Assembly (NCBI GenBank): GCA_018398585.1
Contig: JAGTTD010000014.1
Coordinates: forward strand, 18,971,387 to 19,035,386
Direction: 5' to 3'
Length of the DNA: 64,000 bases
Source: Simmondsia chinensis
Lineage: Eukaryota; Streptophyta; Magnoliopsida; Caryophyllales; Simmondsiaceae
The notes beneath the pieces are model-generated. The model worked only from the letters and a program-made list of their open reading frames with translations, searched no databases and was not told the origin of the DNA. The position numbers and the translations under genes are program-made. Positions 21,570-31,956 of this stretch are shown here, piece by piece (the first letter of the stretch is position 1; every line of letters begins with the position of its first letter).

Positions 21570-24500
21570 AGCTTAGCCAGGAGGGAGGAAGCTTAAAAGC
21601 CGTTAACTCTAATGCTAAGCCGATTCTTGGGCTAGCAAGAGAGGTAACCGTAAAGCTTGGAGAATGGGAAGGTCGGGTGAACCTCACAGCTGCCCCAATG
21701 GACGACTTCAGCCTTATTCTTGGTATGGAGTTCCTCCAACAGGCCAAGGGAATCCCCATGCCACACATTAATTCACTCCTCCTGATGGGCCAGAATCCGT
21801 GTCTAGTGAAGGCCTCCCCGATTACGAAGACAAGTGTCAGAGGGGGCGCGGGTCCCCAGTGGTTTGCCATGCAGTTCGAGAAAGGGCTAAAGCGACATGA
21901 ACCTACCTTCCTCGCAGCCTAGTCTACAAAAGAAGATGAGGAACCTACTGTTGTGCATCCCTGAGCTCAGGGGCTACTAGAAGAGTATGGAGATGTCATG
22001 CCAGAGGAGCTACCGAAAATGCTCCCCCCTCGACGAACTGTAGATCACCAAATTGAGTTGTTACCCGGGGCTAGGGCCCCCGCCCAAGCACCTTACCGCA
22101 TGGCGCCCCCGGAGCTGGCTGAGCTTAGCAAACAACTTGGGGAGTTAATCGATTCAGGCTTCATCTGCCCTTCTAAGGCTCCCTACGGAGCCCCAGTCCT
22201 ATTCCAGAAGAAACAAGATGGCAGCTTGAGATTGTGCATCGGCTATCGAGCTCTCAACAAGGTAACTGTGCGGAACCACTACCCCATCCCGCTAGTGGCC
22301 GATTTGTTTGACCAACTGGGGGGAGCCAAGTTCTTCACTAAGCTTGACCTTCACTCAGGTTATCATCAGGTCCGCATTGCTGAAGGAGACGAGTCTAAGA
22401 TGACATGTGTGACCCGTTATGGGGCGTTTGAATGGCTCGTTATGCCTTTCGGGCTCATGAATGCTCCAGCCACCTTCTGCACCTTGATGAATCATGTCTT
22501 CCATGAGTACCTTGACAAATTTGTCGTGGTGTACTTGGACGACATTATGATCTATAGCACCACCATGGAGGAGCACCTTTGGCATTTAAGGTTGGTCTTC
22601 TAGAAGTTGAGAGAACATCACCTATTTGTGAAGCGAGAGAAGTGTTCTTTCGCCCAAGAAGAAGTCAGCTTCTTAGGGCACATTATTGGACAAGGACGGA
22701 TGAAGATGGATCCAAAAAATATACAAGCTATTGAAGATTGGTCGGTGCCGAGGAATGTTAGTGAGCTTCATTCCTTTCTCGGCCTTGCCAACTACTACAG
22801 AAGATTTATTGAGGGCTATTCAAAGAAGACAACCCCGTTGACTGATTTGTTGAAAAAGGACCACAAATGGGATTGGTCAGACTCATGCCAGCAAGCTTTT
22901 GAAGAACTAAAGACAGCAGTCATGAGAGAACCCATCTTGGCCCTTCCTGACATTACTAAGCCCTTTGAAGTCCAAACGGACGCTTCCGATTTTGCACTCG
23001 GAGGAGTCTTGCTGCAATAAAAGCATCCCATAGCTTACGAAAGCCGAAAACTCAAGGATGCCGAACGTCGTTATGCTGCACAGGAAAAGGAGCTCCTGGC
23101 CGTGGTTCACTGTTTGTGAGTTTGGAGACACTACCTTTTGGGGTCAAGGTCGTGGTGAAAATGGACAATTCAGCTACTAGCCACATCCTGACCCAACCGA
23201 AGCTATCATCCAGGCAAGCCAGATGGCAGGAATTTCTTGCCGAATTTGACATGGAGTTACGCCGGAAAGAGCAATCAGGTGGCTGATGCCTTGAGCCGAC
23301 GGTCTAACTTAGTTGCTCTGAGCCTGTGTGCTTCCCTTTCCTATAGTGGTGTGACTACCTTACTTCAAGAAAAAATCAAGCGGCATCTGAATGAAGATCC
23401 ATCCGCCAGAGTCATTCGTGGATTGATCCTAGAGGGAAAAACCTGACGGTTCTGGGAGGAAGACGGACTTCTATTGACAAAGGGGAGAAGGCTGTTTGTT
23501 TTGGCAGCTGGGGGACTTAGGAAGTCCTTGATGAAGGAATTCCATGACACCCTTTGGGCAGGACACCCTGGTTGGCAACGAACTCTGAGTTTGCTGATGC
23601 GGGGTTACTTTTGGCCCGGAATGAAGGAAGATGTGATGAGCTACACAAAGACCTGCCTCGTCTGTCAGCAGGATAAGATCGAGAGACAGAAGAAGGTGGG
23701 GTTGTTAGAGCCCCTCCCTGTTCCGTCACGACCTTGGGAGAGTGTCTCTTTGGACTTCATCACCAGCTTACCAAAAGTGGGGGAGTTCTCCGCAATATTG
23801 GTGGTTGTTGACCGGTTCTCCAAATATGCCACATTCATCCCTACCTCGAGTTCCTGTCCTGCCGAGGAGACGGAGTCCTTGTTCTTTCAGCACATTGTGA
23901 AGTATTGAGGAGTTCCACGCAGTATCGTGAGCGACAAGGATCCTCGATTTATCGGCACCTTTTGGTCAGAACTTTTCAGGTTGTTGGGGTCTGAGCTGAA
24001 CATCTCCTCGAGCTATCACCCAGAGACCGATGGTCAAACAGAGAGGATCAATGGGTTGTTGGAGGAATATCCATGACATTTTGTGAGTGCCAACCAGTAT
24101 GACTGGTTCTGTTTTAACTCCCCGAAGAGCTCATCCTCGAACAAGAGCCCCTTAAAATTGTCAGTGGCCGACAGCCTCTTCTACCGCATACTATGACAGA
24201 ACCGTACAGGGGTGAAAATCCAAGGGCCTACAACTACACCAGGGAATGGAGGGACAACAATGAGGTTGCAAAGGCTTACTTAGAGAAGGCCTCTAAGAGA
24301 ATGAAAAAGTGGGCAGATCGGGGAAGACGACTGATGGAGTTTCAACCTGGGGACATGGTGCTAGTCAAGATCAACTATGACCAGCAAAGATTTCTCAGGA
24401 AAAGGGACAAGCGGCTAGTGCGCAAGTACGAAGGCCCAGTTCCTGTGGTTGCCCGTGTGGGACGAGCCTCCTATCGGGTCCAACCCCCGAACTGGATGAA

Positions 24501-24882
24501 AGTCCACCCTGTATTTCATGTGAATTGCCTCAAGCCCTTCTATGCAGATGAAGAAGATCCCTCATGTAAGGTATCCGCAAGGGCGGACATCCGTATGCGC
24601 CCAACCCCTACACCCGAAGTGGAAGAAGTGATTGCCGAGCGAAAAATTGAAGACCACAAGGTAGACAAGAAGATAGAGTACCTGATACGGTGGAAGGGAA
24701 AACCTATTGAAGAAACAAGCTGGATCGCTGAAGAAGGCCTCCCTAACAGGGAGAGACTGGAGACCAAGAAGAAGGAAAAGAAGAAGTCGACGAGGGCGTC
24801 GACAACTCAAGTGGGGGAGGATGTCATGGTCGTAGGCTTGCCCAGTGTCCGCGACCCCGTGACAAGCCGCAAGGTGCGTTGA
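21570..24882 (+). pseudogene. Chromovirus F pol: RT, RNase H, integrase, chromodomain
   Basis: The rest of the protease (LILGMEFLQQ, 21716) and RT follow in one frame to 23908. RT shows [17 protein letters not shown] (22232), [14 protein letters not shown] (22440) and the active site YLDDIMIYS (22531). RNase H begins DASDFALGG (22980) and ends at VADALSRR (23280). The integrase has the zinc-binding region (HPGWQRTLSLL and CLVCQQDK), catalytic SLDFITSLPK (23750), SDKDPRF (23931) and DGQTERINGLLEEY (24029), each keeping its acidic residue. A second shift and a small deletion (24075-24190) lead to the C-terminal frame (24193-24882). This has a GPVPVVARVGRASYRV block and a chromodomain (EVEEVIAERKIED, YLIRWKGKPIEETSWIAEE; about 24615-24740), the module that steers integration to chromatin. 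Stops at 21920, 22601, 23018, about 23117, about 23444, 23906 and about 24072 kill it. Confidence 0.9.
24809..24821 (+). other. Polypurine tract of F
   Basis: AAGTGGGGGAGGA sits directly before the 3' LTR start TGTCATGG. It is inside the open frame that runs on into the LTR. Confidence 0.9.
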
Positions 24883-25441
24883 GGCCCTTGTGCCCGGCCC
24901 CAAGTCAGTGCCCCGGGTCCCTGGTTCGCGCCCAGGTCACGCCCCAGTGTGCTACCTTCTTTTCTCTTTTTTGCTCGACTCGATGGGGCTTCTTGCACGT
25001 CGTCCCCATGGGTCCTAGGATAGCCATATGTATATAGTAGCTTAGAAAATTTTTACCTTCTTTTTATCTTTTGTCCTTTTTCAAAATAGGGGTGTATGAT
25101 TGCAGAGACCCCCTTGATGTTTCCTTGTGTCATGGGTATAGAGTCCCGTTTTGTATATATATGGGGGAGAGTCCACTCAACTTGTAAACCTCATATCCGT
25201 TGTATGCTTTGTTAATGAATACAAATTGCCTTGTTTTCAAGCTTTGTCTTCATGTGTAATTGTTTGTCATGCTCTTGAGTGGGAGTTACAGCACCCCATT
25301 CGCACTCCCGACGTCCCGGGACCTGGAAGGTCTGAACTTCTTAGACCACTGTGCGCTCAAAGTGATCTATAGCGCGGGCTTGCGTGTTGTTCTCAGTGAA
25401 CGACGCGCGCTGCACGGCTCCTAGTTCCTAGGACCGTGACA
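24822..25441 (+). repeat. 3' LTR of F (620 bp)
   Basis: Pairs with 19446-20168. It lacks about 100 bp of the GC-rich sub-repeat block and ends CCGTGACA next to the right CTTAG copy. Confidence 0.95.
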
Positions 25442-25446
25442 CTTAG
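25442..25446. repeat. Target site duplication of element F, right copy (CTTAG)
   Basis: Exact repeat of 19441-19445. Copia C gag resumes here. Confidence 0.95.
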
Positions 25447-25879
25447 CACCTAGAATCTCCAACTCAGACAAGCATGCCATCATTTTCATGACGTGCTCCT
25501 GAACTGGGGACCCTTTAACATCCTCATGTTCAAGAGCTTCCTCATCAACTCTTGCCTATCTGCCCTATCCTGACCACCAAACATTTAAAATCATCTCAGA
25601 TGCTGTTTCCATCTCAAGCATCTGATGCTTGAGTACATTGGTCACAGAGGCCAAAATGTAGCATCTGGCTTACTTATTAGCCTTATTCCAACATTCATAA
25701 TGCTCTTTAATAGTAGCTGTAGAATTATTAGAGGGCACAGTAGGTCAGGCTTTAGTGAGAACAAACTTATGACCCTCATGTATTAATACTATGCCCAGGT
25801 TCATTTTTCAGGTGAAGTAACTCGGTCCAGTTAAGGTATTATCTTTCAGAATTGAATGAAGAGCACCAGTCGCAGCCAT
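25447..25879 (-). pseudogene. Copia C gag, N-terminal part
   Basis: On the minus strand the ATG lies at 25879-25877 (MAATGALHSILKDNTLTGPS). Next come the FTxKMNLGIV block with a stop in place of a Trp, HEGHKFVLTKA, ATIKEHYECWNKANK, YILASVTNVLKHQMLEMETASEM and QEHVMKMMACLSELEI. This is the UBN2-type capsid of copia elements and closely matches the D gag at 55655-56280. Premature stops and a short shift are present. Interrupted at 25446 by F. Confidence 0.8.
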
Positions 25880-27468
25880 TTCAAAAACACTATAAATGCA
25901 AACAATCATGTAACTACCTTTTATGAGTCATGTATAATGTAGTGATATATATTCTTTCAATTTAGCATACACAATAAGTCAGACATCCATCAAACTATAC
26001 TATCATGCATACAATGATGATCCAAACACATCACTCCTTACTCCCCGACAGCGGGGTTGCACGAAGCTAGTTCGAGTAAGAACTATTCTCAATTAACCTG
26101 TTTTCTTAAAACTCTTCCTAAACATGATTAACTCACCACTTTACCTTAGTCTTTAATATGACACAACAGAGCTCCTCGGGGAGGCTAATGAACCACGCTA
26201 GTCAAGTGTAAACCATTACCTAAACCTCCATACAAATACACGCAATACTTCACGGCAGCGTGGTCATATCGCTTCTTTGCACTTTGGTTTCCCAACATAA
26301 GTCTAACCTTGTAATCTGCAAATTGACATCATCCGCAAGGAGGTCTATTGATCTACTATACTGCTAGACCGGTAATGAAGACTATGAGGTTATAACAATT
26401 GAAACCTCGCTCCCACTTGATTGTTATAACCAGTGGTTTTTATTTAAATTGCATTTACAACCTGGATTTTCTCATTATCCCCTTTAGAATCTCATTCTAA
26501 AATTAACCAAAGTTAATTGATTAATTAATTCAAAAATACTATCGTTTTACAATATAGATTATTTAATAATATTACATTAGAATCTCATTCTAAAACCAAT
26601 CAATAAACTTAATTAATTAATTTTAATTAAAATAATACCAACATCTAATTTAGATTATCACATAATCTAATTTTCAAAATCTAATTCCAAAATTAAATTA
26701 AAAATAATTTTATTTGAAATCAATAGCGATTTTTTGCTTAGACTATCCCATAGTATATTTTTAGAATCTCATTCTAAAATTAAACAAGCTTAGACTATTC
26801 AATTGTCTAGTTTAGAATCTTATTCTAAAATTTAATTAATAAAATTTTAGGTTTATTTTAAAAATAAAGTTAACTTAGACTATCATATATTCTAATTTAG
26901 AATCTTATTCTAAAATAATTTAAAACAACTTGTACTTAAAATAATACTGATTCACAACTAAAATTTTCTCATACTCTAATTTAGAATCTCAATCTAAAAG
27001 GAAACGAATTAATAAATTGATGAATTAATAATTATTATGTAAATCATTACTAACGTCTACACATCCCAAAAAATAAATAATAAAATTTTTTTTATTGCTG
27101 ATGTTAGCAGCAGGCGCTAATGTCAGCATGACGTTAGCGTCTGCTGATAATTTTTTTATTATTTAATTTTAAAATTAAAATATTTAATTTTAAAATAAAT
27201 TGAATCTAATTTTATCAGATCAACTTTATCCAAATTCGTTAAGAATTTGAATCCAATCTTATTAGACCAATTTATCCGATTTCATAAAAATTAATTGAAT
27301 CTAATCTCATTTAGATCAATTTTATCTGATTTCATAGATCATGACTGAGAACGTATAATCTTATTATACGAACAACATAATCGCAAATTTATAGGTCGCT
27401 CTGAATTAACACTTAATTCATTAATGATTTAAACAATTTAAATTGTTACTATAAACAACCTAGTTAAC
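25880..27468 (-). other. Untranslated leader of copia C, first part
   Basis: AT-rich and non-coding. It carries spaced motifs GAATCTCATTCTAAAA and palindromes such as AGATTATCACATAATCT (26652-26668), as well as a run of GATCAATTTTATC-type repeats (about 27190-27345). The same motifs fill the leader of D (54102-55654), so they are a family trait and not random AT-rich DNA. The leader continues at 29308 beyond the LINE-like insertion. Confidence 0.65.
27456..27468. repeat. Target site duplication of the LINE-like insertion, left copy
   Basis: CAACCTAGTTAAC here and CAACCTTGTTAAA at 29295-29307 agree at 11 of 13 positions and flank the poly(T) end and the far end of the insertion. Confidence 0.7.
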
Positions 27469-29294
27469 TTTTTTTTTTTTTTTTGATAAGGTCAGTGTAT
27501 ATATCAAAAAGAGCGCACCGATGTACGTCCATACATGAGTACGAGGGGCATACCCCAGGCTGGCCGAAGCCTACAATCAATCCGAAAGAAAGCAACAAGC
27601 AAAAGCAACAAAGAGTTTATACAAAGAAACATCAAAGGAAATTCATAAGTACAAACTCTACCGAAAGGAAAACAAAGCGAATGGATGCCAATTGGAATCA
27701 GGATTCTTGCCCTTGGACTTCTTGTTCTTCGCTGCAGGTCGCTTATGCTTCCTAAGCTTCAAACAACTAGTCTGAGGCGAAACCACTGAGTTCACATCAT
27801 GCAAAACAGAGATCGCAGTGTCCATAGAAACGATCACCCGAACTAAAGGGGATATGGATGGTACTTGTGGCCCATTATTATAGACCGAGCTTCCCTCAAC
27901 ATATCCAGCACCCACCCGAACCATCAAAACTTCTCAAGACAAGCCGAATCTGCGAGGCCCAAGTGGGGAATGATCCCCCTAGCTCAAGAACGGCCAGGGG
28001 GGAAGAAGGGAGACCCGTGAGGGCTTGATGGACTCAGGCCCAACACGGGCCCAGCGCAAAACCAGGAGATCGGTATTAGACCGGCCCCAAAGGAAAGAGA
28101 CCGGGCCCACAATAATTATTTTATTTTATTTTATTTATTTATTTATTTTTTTGAAACCCCCATTAACATGAGCGTTAAGTGGATCAAGGCCTGTGACGAT
28201 CCATTCCAAGGCCCAGCGAACTCAGCCCCGTTGTAGTCCATCACAACCTGCAACCCAAACACCAAGGTGGGCCATAAGTGACAAGCCCATGGAAAGTAGA
28301 GTACTTGCAACCAAACCTGGGCCCAAAAGCCCACTCCCATAAGGTCCGGACGCCCCACAACGTGGTCCCATCAACAAGCCCAATACAACACAAACCCTAG
28401 CACTCCAACAAACCCTAGCCACCACTAGCCGTCACCCTTACGAGCCCCCGCCCGCCCTAGTTGCCGGTAGCAACCGGCCACCAAGGAAGAGGGAGGAGAG
28501 AGGACACGACAGCAAGCCATCAACGAGAAAGAAAACCAAGAGACACCGACCATCCTCATCAACGAACAACATCATGCCCGAAGAAGTTGACCGGAGTAAC
28601 ACACAATCAGCCCACAACCGTGAGGAGGTGGGACCAAACCAAACCAATTAAGGAGAGACGCATAAATTAAGGGGAGAATCCAAAATATATGCACTTTCTA
28701 AATTCGGCATCGTTTGAGGGAGAAATTAGGGTTTAGGCCCCACATAACCACTGCGTGCGACCACCGCCCCACACCGGCCATCAAACCAGCGCGGGAGGGG
28801 CCCTAATCAATTGGAGACACCACACGTAGAAGGACTTAAGGAGACTTACAAGCGAAAGCCCCAAAATCAGGAGAGAGAAATAGTAGACTCCAAAATCGCC
28901 AAGAGAGAGAAAGTGGCCGCCGTGCTGCTGCCACGCCACCAATGGGCACCGAACCACCGCCAAAAGGTCGAGAAGGGAGAGGCCAACCACCCGAGACCGG
29001 TCGCCGGTGATGGGCTTGCCGGAGCGAGCCGCTAATGTCCTACGCTTTTCACTCAACAAAAGTAACCCTAGCACCCTCTCTCATGCTTTTCACCCTCAAC
29101 AGTCGCCGGAAACCACCAGTGGGCACCACCACCAGGAAGTGGAAGCACTGGTGAACACAACGCCACCAGACCCAACCCCGTACGACACTGCACGCGCCCT
29201 CACGCGCGTGCCCTAGTCGCTGGTGAAAAATCGCCCAGATTTTGCCCCCCCAATCACCCCCCAACCGCCAGAGCCCGACGCACACAGTGTCCTC
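27469..29294 (-). mobile_element. Non-autonomous LINE-like insertion (1.8 kb)
   Basis: On the minus strand this ends ...CTGACCTTATC followed by a run of 16 A (plus-strand T, 27469-27484), as plant L1 elements do. It is flanked by 13-bp near-identical duplications. It is GC-rich (notably 28150-29294) in sharp contrast with the AT-rich copia leader around it. No reverse transcriptase or endonuclease motif was seen. Several short frames have no family signature; the one at 27658-27927 is Lys-rich at its C-terminus (KLRKHKRPAAKNKKSKGK). An internal A-rich stretch at 28111-28153 (minus-strand A) looks like a second, internal tail. The 3' end resembles that of the LINE fragment at 40774-42049. Confidence 0.7.
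28111..28153 (-). repeat. Internal A-rich tract within the LINE-like insertion
   Basis: On the minus strand this reads as a run of AAAT and AAAAT units after ATGGGGGTTTC. It is consistent with a poly(A) tail that has turned into a microsatellite. Confidence 0.6.
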
Positions 29295-29307
29295 CAACCT
29301 TGTTAAA

Positions 29308-29645
29308 TACTAAATCTTTTAACCAATTTAAACAATTTAAATCGATGCTTTAAATAACCTAGTTGATTATTAACTCTTTTAAACAATTTAAACAATTTAA
29401 ATTATTACATTAAAATAATCTAATTAACAACTAATTATTTTGATGATTCAAACAATTTAAATCACATATGCAAACAATCATCTGAATTAATCATTAATTC
29501 ATTATCAATTTAAACAATTTAAATCGATACATCAAATTAAACTAATCTTCCTTCTTAATAAACTCTCTATTTTATTAATTCGCAAATCCATTTATTTTGA
29601 TCTTATTGTACCTAATCATGTATATTATAAATGTAATTAGAGGCT
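29308..29645 (-). repeat. Copia C leader, second part, with AAACAATTTAAAT repeats
   Basis: The word AAACAATTTAAA(T) recurs about eight times between 29325 and 29522, in units of about 60 to 75 bp. Related words occur at 27430-27450, just left of the LINE-like insertion, and in D at 54210-54300. The stretch is non-coding and ends at the primer site. Confidence 0.75.
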
Positions 29646-29658
29646 GGCTCTGATACCA
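29646..29658 (-). other. Primer binding site of copia C (tRNA-iMet type)
   Basis: The minus-strand TGGTATCAGAGCC is separated by two bases from the end of the 5' LTR (29661). Confidence 0.92.
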
Positions 29659-29660
29659 AT

Positions 29661-31956
29661 TGTTGGGAAAAGATATAAATTTTGTTGGAAAAATAAACTC
29701 TAATGCCAACTATTGGGTTCGCAATTCTCAACTATGGTCATAACAATGGCACCTATTAGAGCACTTAGAGTGGAAGACTCTTCTCTTATCTTAGACCCTG
29801 GTCATAGAGTCACACTTCATGACACCTCACGTGTGAGAGCTCCCGAGAATAGGTTTATCTCTATAAACCCTTGACCCTAACACTGGTTGTTGGGATGAAT
29901 TTCAAAAATTCTCCCTAAAGTTTAAGCAACGTGGGTTGATTTAAAATTCCTAATTTTAAATCCATTGACTTAAATTCATAATTTAAATCAACAGATCTAA
30001 ATATACAGGCCTTTTACTCTAATACATTCATAACAATACATAAATTTAAAAGGCATAACAACAACAACAACAACAGTCCCAGTGCCTTGCGGCTCCCGCA
30101 GAAAGCAGGGTCGGGGGGGGGGGGGGGGTGATGTACGCAGCCTTACCCCTTCCGGCTGGAAAGGAGACTGTTTTCGGGGATAAATAGGCATAATAATGAA
30201 AACTATAAATAAATAGAAAAGTAAAAAGAATAAGGTAAGAAGAACATACCTGAAATTGCTCCAATAATAAAGAATATCAAGAAAATTGAGACCCCGTGAA
30301 CTTACATGCAATGACCTCAAACTGCCCGGAGGGTGGGATCCGAAATTATTAAATTAGAAAAGAAAAATTTTAACGGAAAATTTTCTCTCCAATTAGGTCT
30401 CTTAAACAATTTTTAGAAACCCAAAATAATTTTTTTGATTGAATGCCAAACCCTTGGAATAGGCATCTCTATTTATAGGAGTATACCGGAGCGAAAGAAA
30501 TCCAATTAATTCGATGTGGGATTCGTTGAACAAAAGCAAAACGCATCATTTGATAACGAAACAAGCAAAAATGCGTTTTTTTGAACTCTAGCCAAAAATC
30601 ACGTTTAGATATTCCGAGTGCCAAGTGGCGGGCCGCGATTGGCTCGCCCGTGCGCACACGGATCACCAACGCGCTGGTTGGTCAATTGGCGATGGTGTGG
30701 ATCGCCATGCTGTTTTTTCTAATTTTTTTTTTTTTTGTTTTTGCTTTGTTTCCAACATGTAAAAATTCATCTTATGAATTTTAATTTTCCCAAATTATTT
30801 AATTTTATAATTTTTAATTTTTATTCACCTCATGAATAATGTTTGGCAAAATTAACTTTACCCATCTCATGGATAAATAATTCATCTCATGAATTCTTTA
30901 ATATTTTTTTGATGACAATAATACAGAGGCTTGCGCAAGGACCTCATGGAAAATTTAAATGTAGCTCCAAATGGGTTAAATTAATCATCTCATGAAATAA
31001 TTTAATTACCATTTAATGAGACTTAGTTCCACTAAATAAATCTCACCGCAGTTAAGACTCAAATTATTTATTCGATATTTCCCTAATTGACTATGTTGAT
31101 GACAACAACCCCTCAACTAGATGTTCATGACAAAGGAAAAATATAATCACTACCATTATCCTTCTCACAGCTTCTCCATTAGTTACCGACTCGCCCTTCA
31201 CTGAATGATTCATTGATACCTGAACACATTCACAGTATAAATTCCAAATGTCAAACACTTGAAATACTTCGGCCAAAGTTTTCGAACTATTCAAATATTT
31301 GCGAATCTACTAAAGGGATATCTGTATCTCATAAGAGACTGTAGATTCCCTATTGAATACTTGATCCTTATCACACTTCATGCTGATACCCAGTGTACGT
31401 AGGATTTCAAGCATTCATGTAGACCTTACTTGTAGTACACCAAAGTAACTAACGCTCCATGCACAAGTTTTGAATACCCTCAGGATTTAGAGTCGTCGTT
31501 CAAATAGTACAATGTGAATCACTCATCTTTGATAGTATTCTAGAAATGAGTAATCCACATGGTCTAACTCAGTGTGTCAATCTTATTAAACACACTAATC
31601 TTACACTTTTGGATCTCCATCCACTTGACGAAGACAAGTCATCTAAAGTGTCACATTATAGTATTAACATATAAGTGGTCCAAACTTGTCTTCGACTACG
31701 AGTCTTTCAAACGACAATTCGTACATTTGTTCCAATTCTATCTGTGGCTTAGTCTCATAAACCACTTAGAACAAACATGTAAATTGTAGTCTAAGGGCTA
31801 CATCCGTCTCATGGATGTTTCCAAAAGAAAACTACATGCAGTATAAATGCTCACATGCACAAATTTAACTAGAAAACAACTGGAACTTCAATTTTATTTA
31901 TTAATTAAAATAATATATCCAGAATAAATCTAGATTTCAAGATACTGTTCCTATTA
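29661..31956 (-). repeat. 5' LTR of copia element C
   Basis: Ends (minus strand) ...CCCAACA at 29661. The other end at 31956 is slightly decayed (CTATTA for CTAACA) next to GGAGC. It pairs with 15321-17541 and differs mainly by point changes and by the SINE at 30059-30185. A TATA box (minus-strand CTATAAATAGAG) lies near 30468-30479, and the ATTCATCTCATGAAT palindromes at about 30765-30995. Confidence 0.9.
30059..30185 (-). mobile_element. TS-type tRNA-derived SINE, 5'-truncated
   Basis: Minus strand: GAAAACAGTCTCC, then GGGGTAAGGCTGCGTACATCA, a run of 16 C, GACCCTGC, GCGGGAGC, and a (TTG)n tail (plus-strand AAC repeats). This order is that of the tobacco-type TS SINE body. The RNA polymerase III boxes A and B are missing, so only the body and tail are left. 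The 8-bp duplication AGGCATAA flanks it (30051-30058 and 30186-30193). The other LTR of C lacks it, so it inserted after C did. Confidence 0.85.

Larger units (their letters stand above)
19446..25441 (+). mobile_element. Full-length Ty3/gypsy chromovirus F (Galadriel-like)
   Basis: Complete element of 5,996 bp inserted in the gag of copia C. It has both LTRs, a tRNA-iMet primer site, gag, protease, RT, RNase H, integrase, a chromodomain and a polypurine tract, with perfect CTTAG duplications. The knuckle CFLCKGPHRVHECP and the RT context ([24 protein letters not shown]) fit the Galadriel branch of chromoviruses. The two LTRs differ by roughly 6 percent by eye outside a length-variable GC-rich block. 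The element is damaged by about ten nonsense codons and two frameshifts, and is thus recent on the scale of this window but dead. Confidence 0.93.
15321..31956 (-). mobile_element. Ty1/copia element C, nested in A and itself invaded three times
   Basis: Minus-strand element with two LTRs of about 2.2 kb (31956-29661 and 17541-15321), a tRNA-iMet primer site at 29646-29658, a purine tract at 17542-17554, and GGAGC duplications. The gag and fragments of pol remain. The gag family, the SGRxxRxPDRF junction block and the RT-end motifs fit the Tork-type copia lineage. After removing the gypsy element F (19446-25441), the LINE-like insertion (27469-29294) and the SINE, the element is about 8.7 kb, with a long untranslated leader. 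Integrase and most of RT are gone, so it is not autonomous. Confidence 0.88.

Noticed and set aside
28143..29297. Several 60 to 100-codon frames on both strands of the GC-rich LINE-like insertion
   Set aside because: None shows an endonuclease, RT or RNA-binding motif; their lengths are expected by chance in GC-rich DNA.
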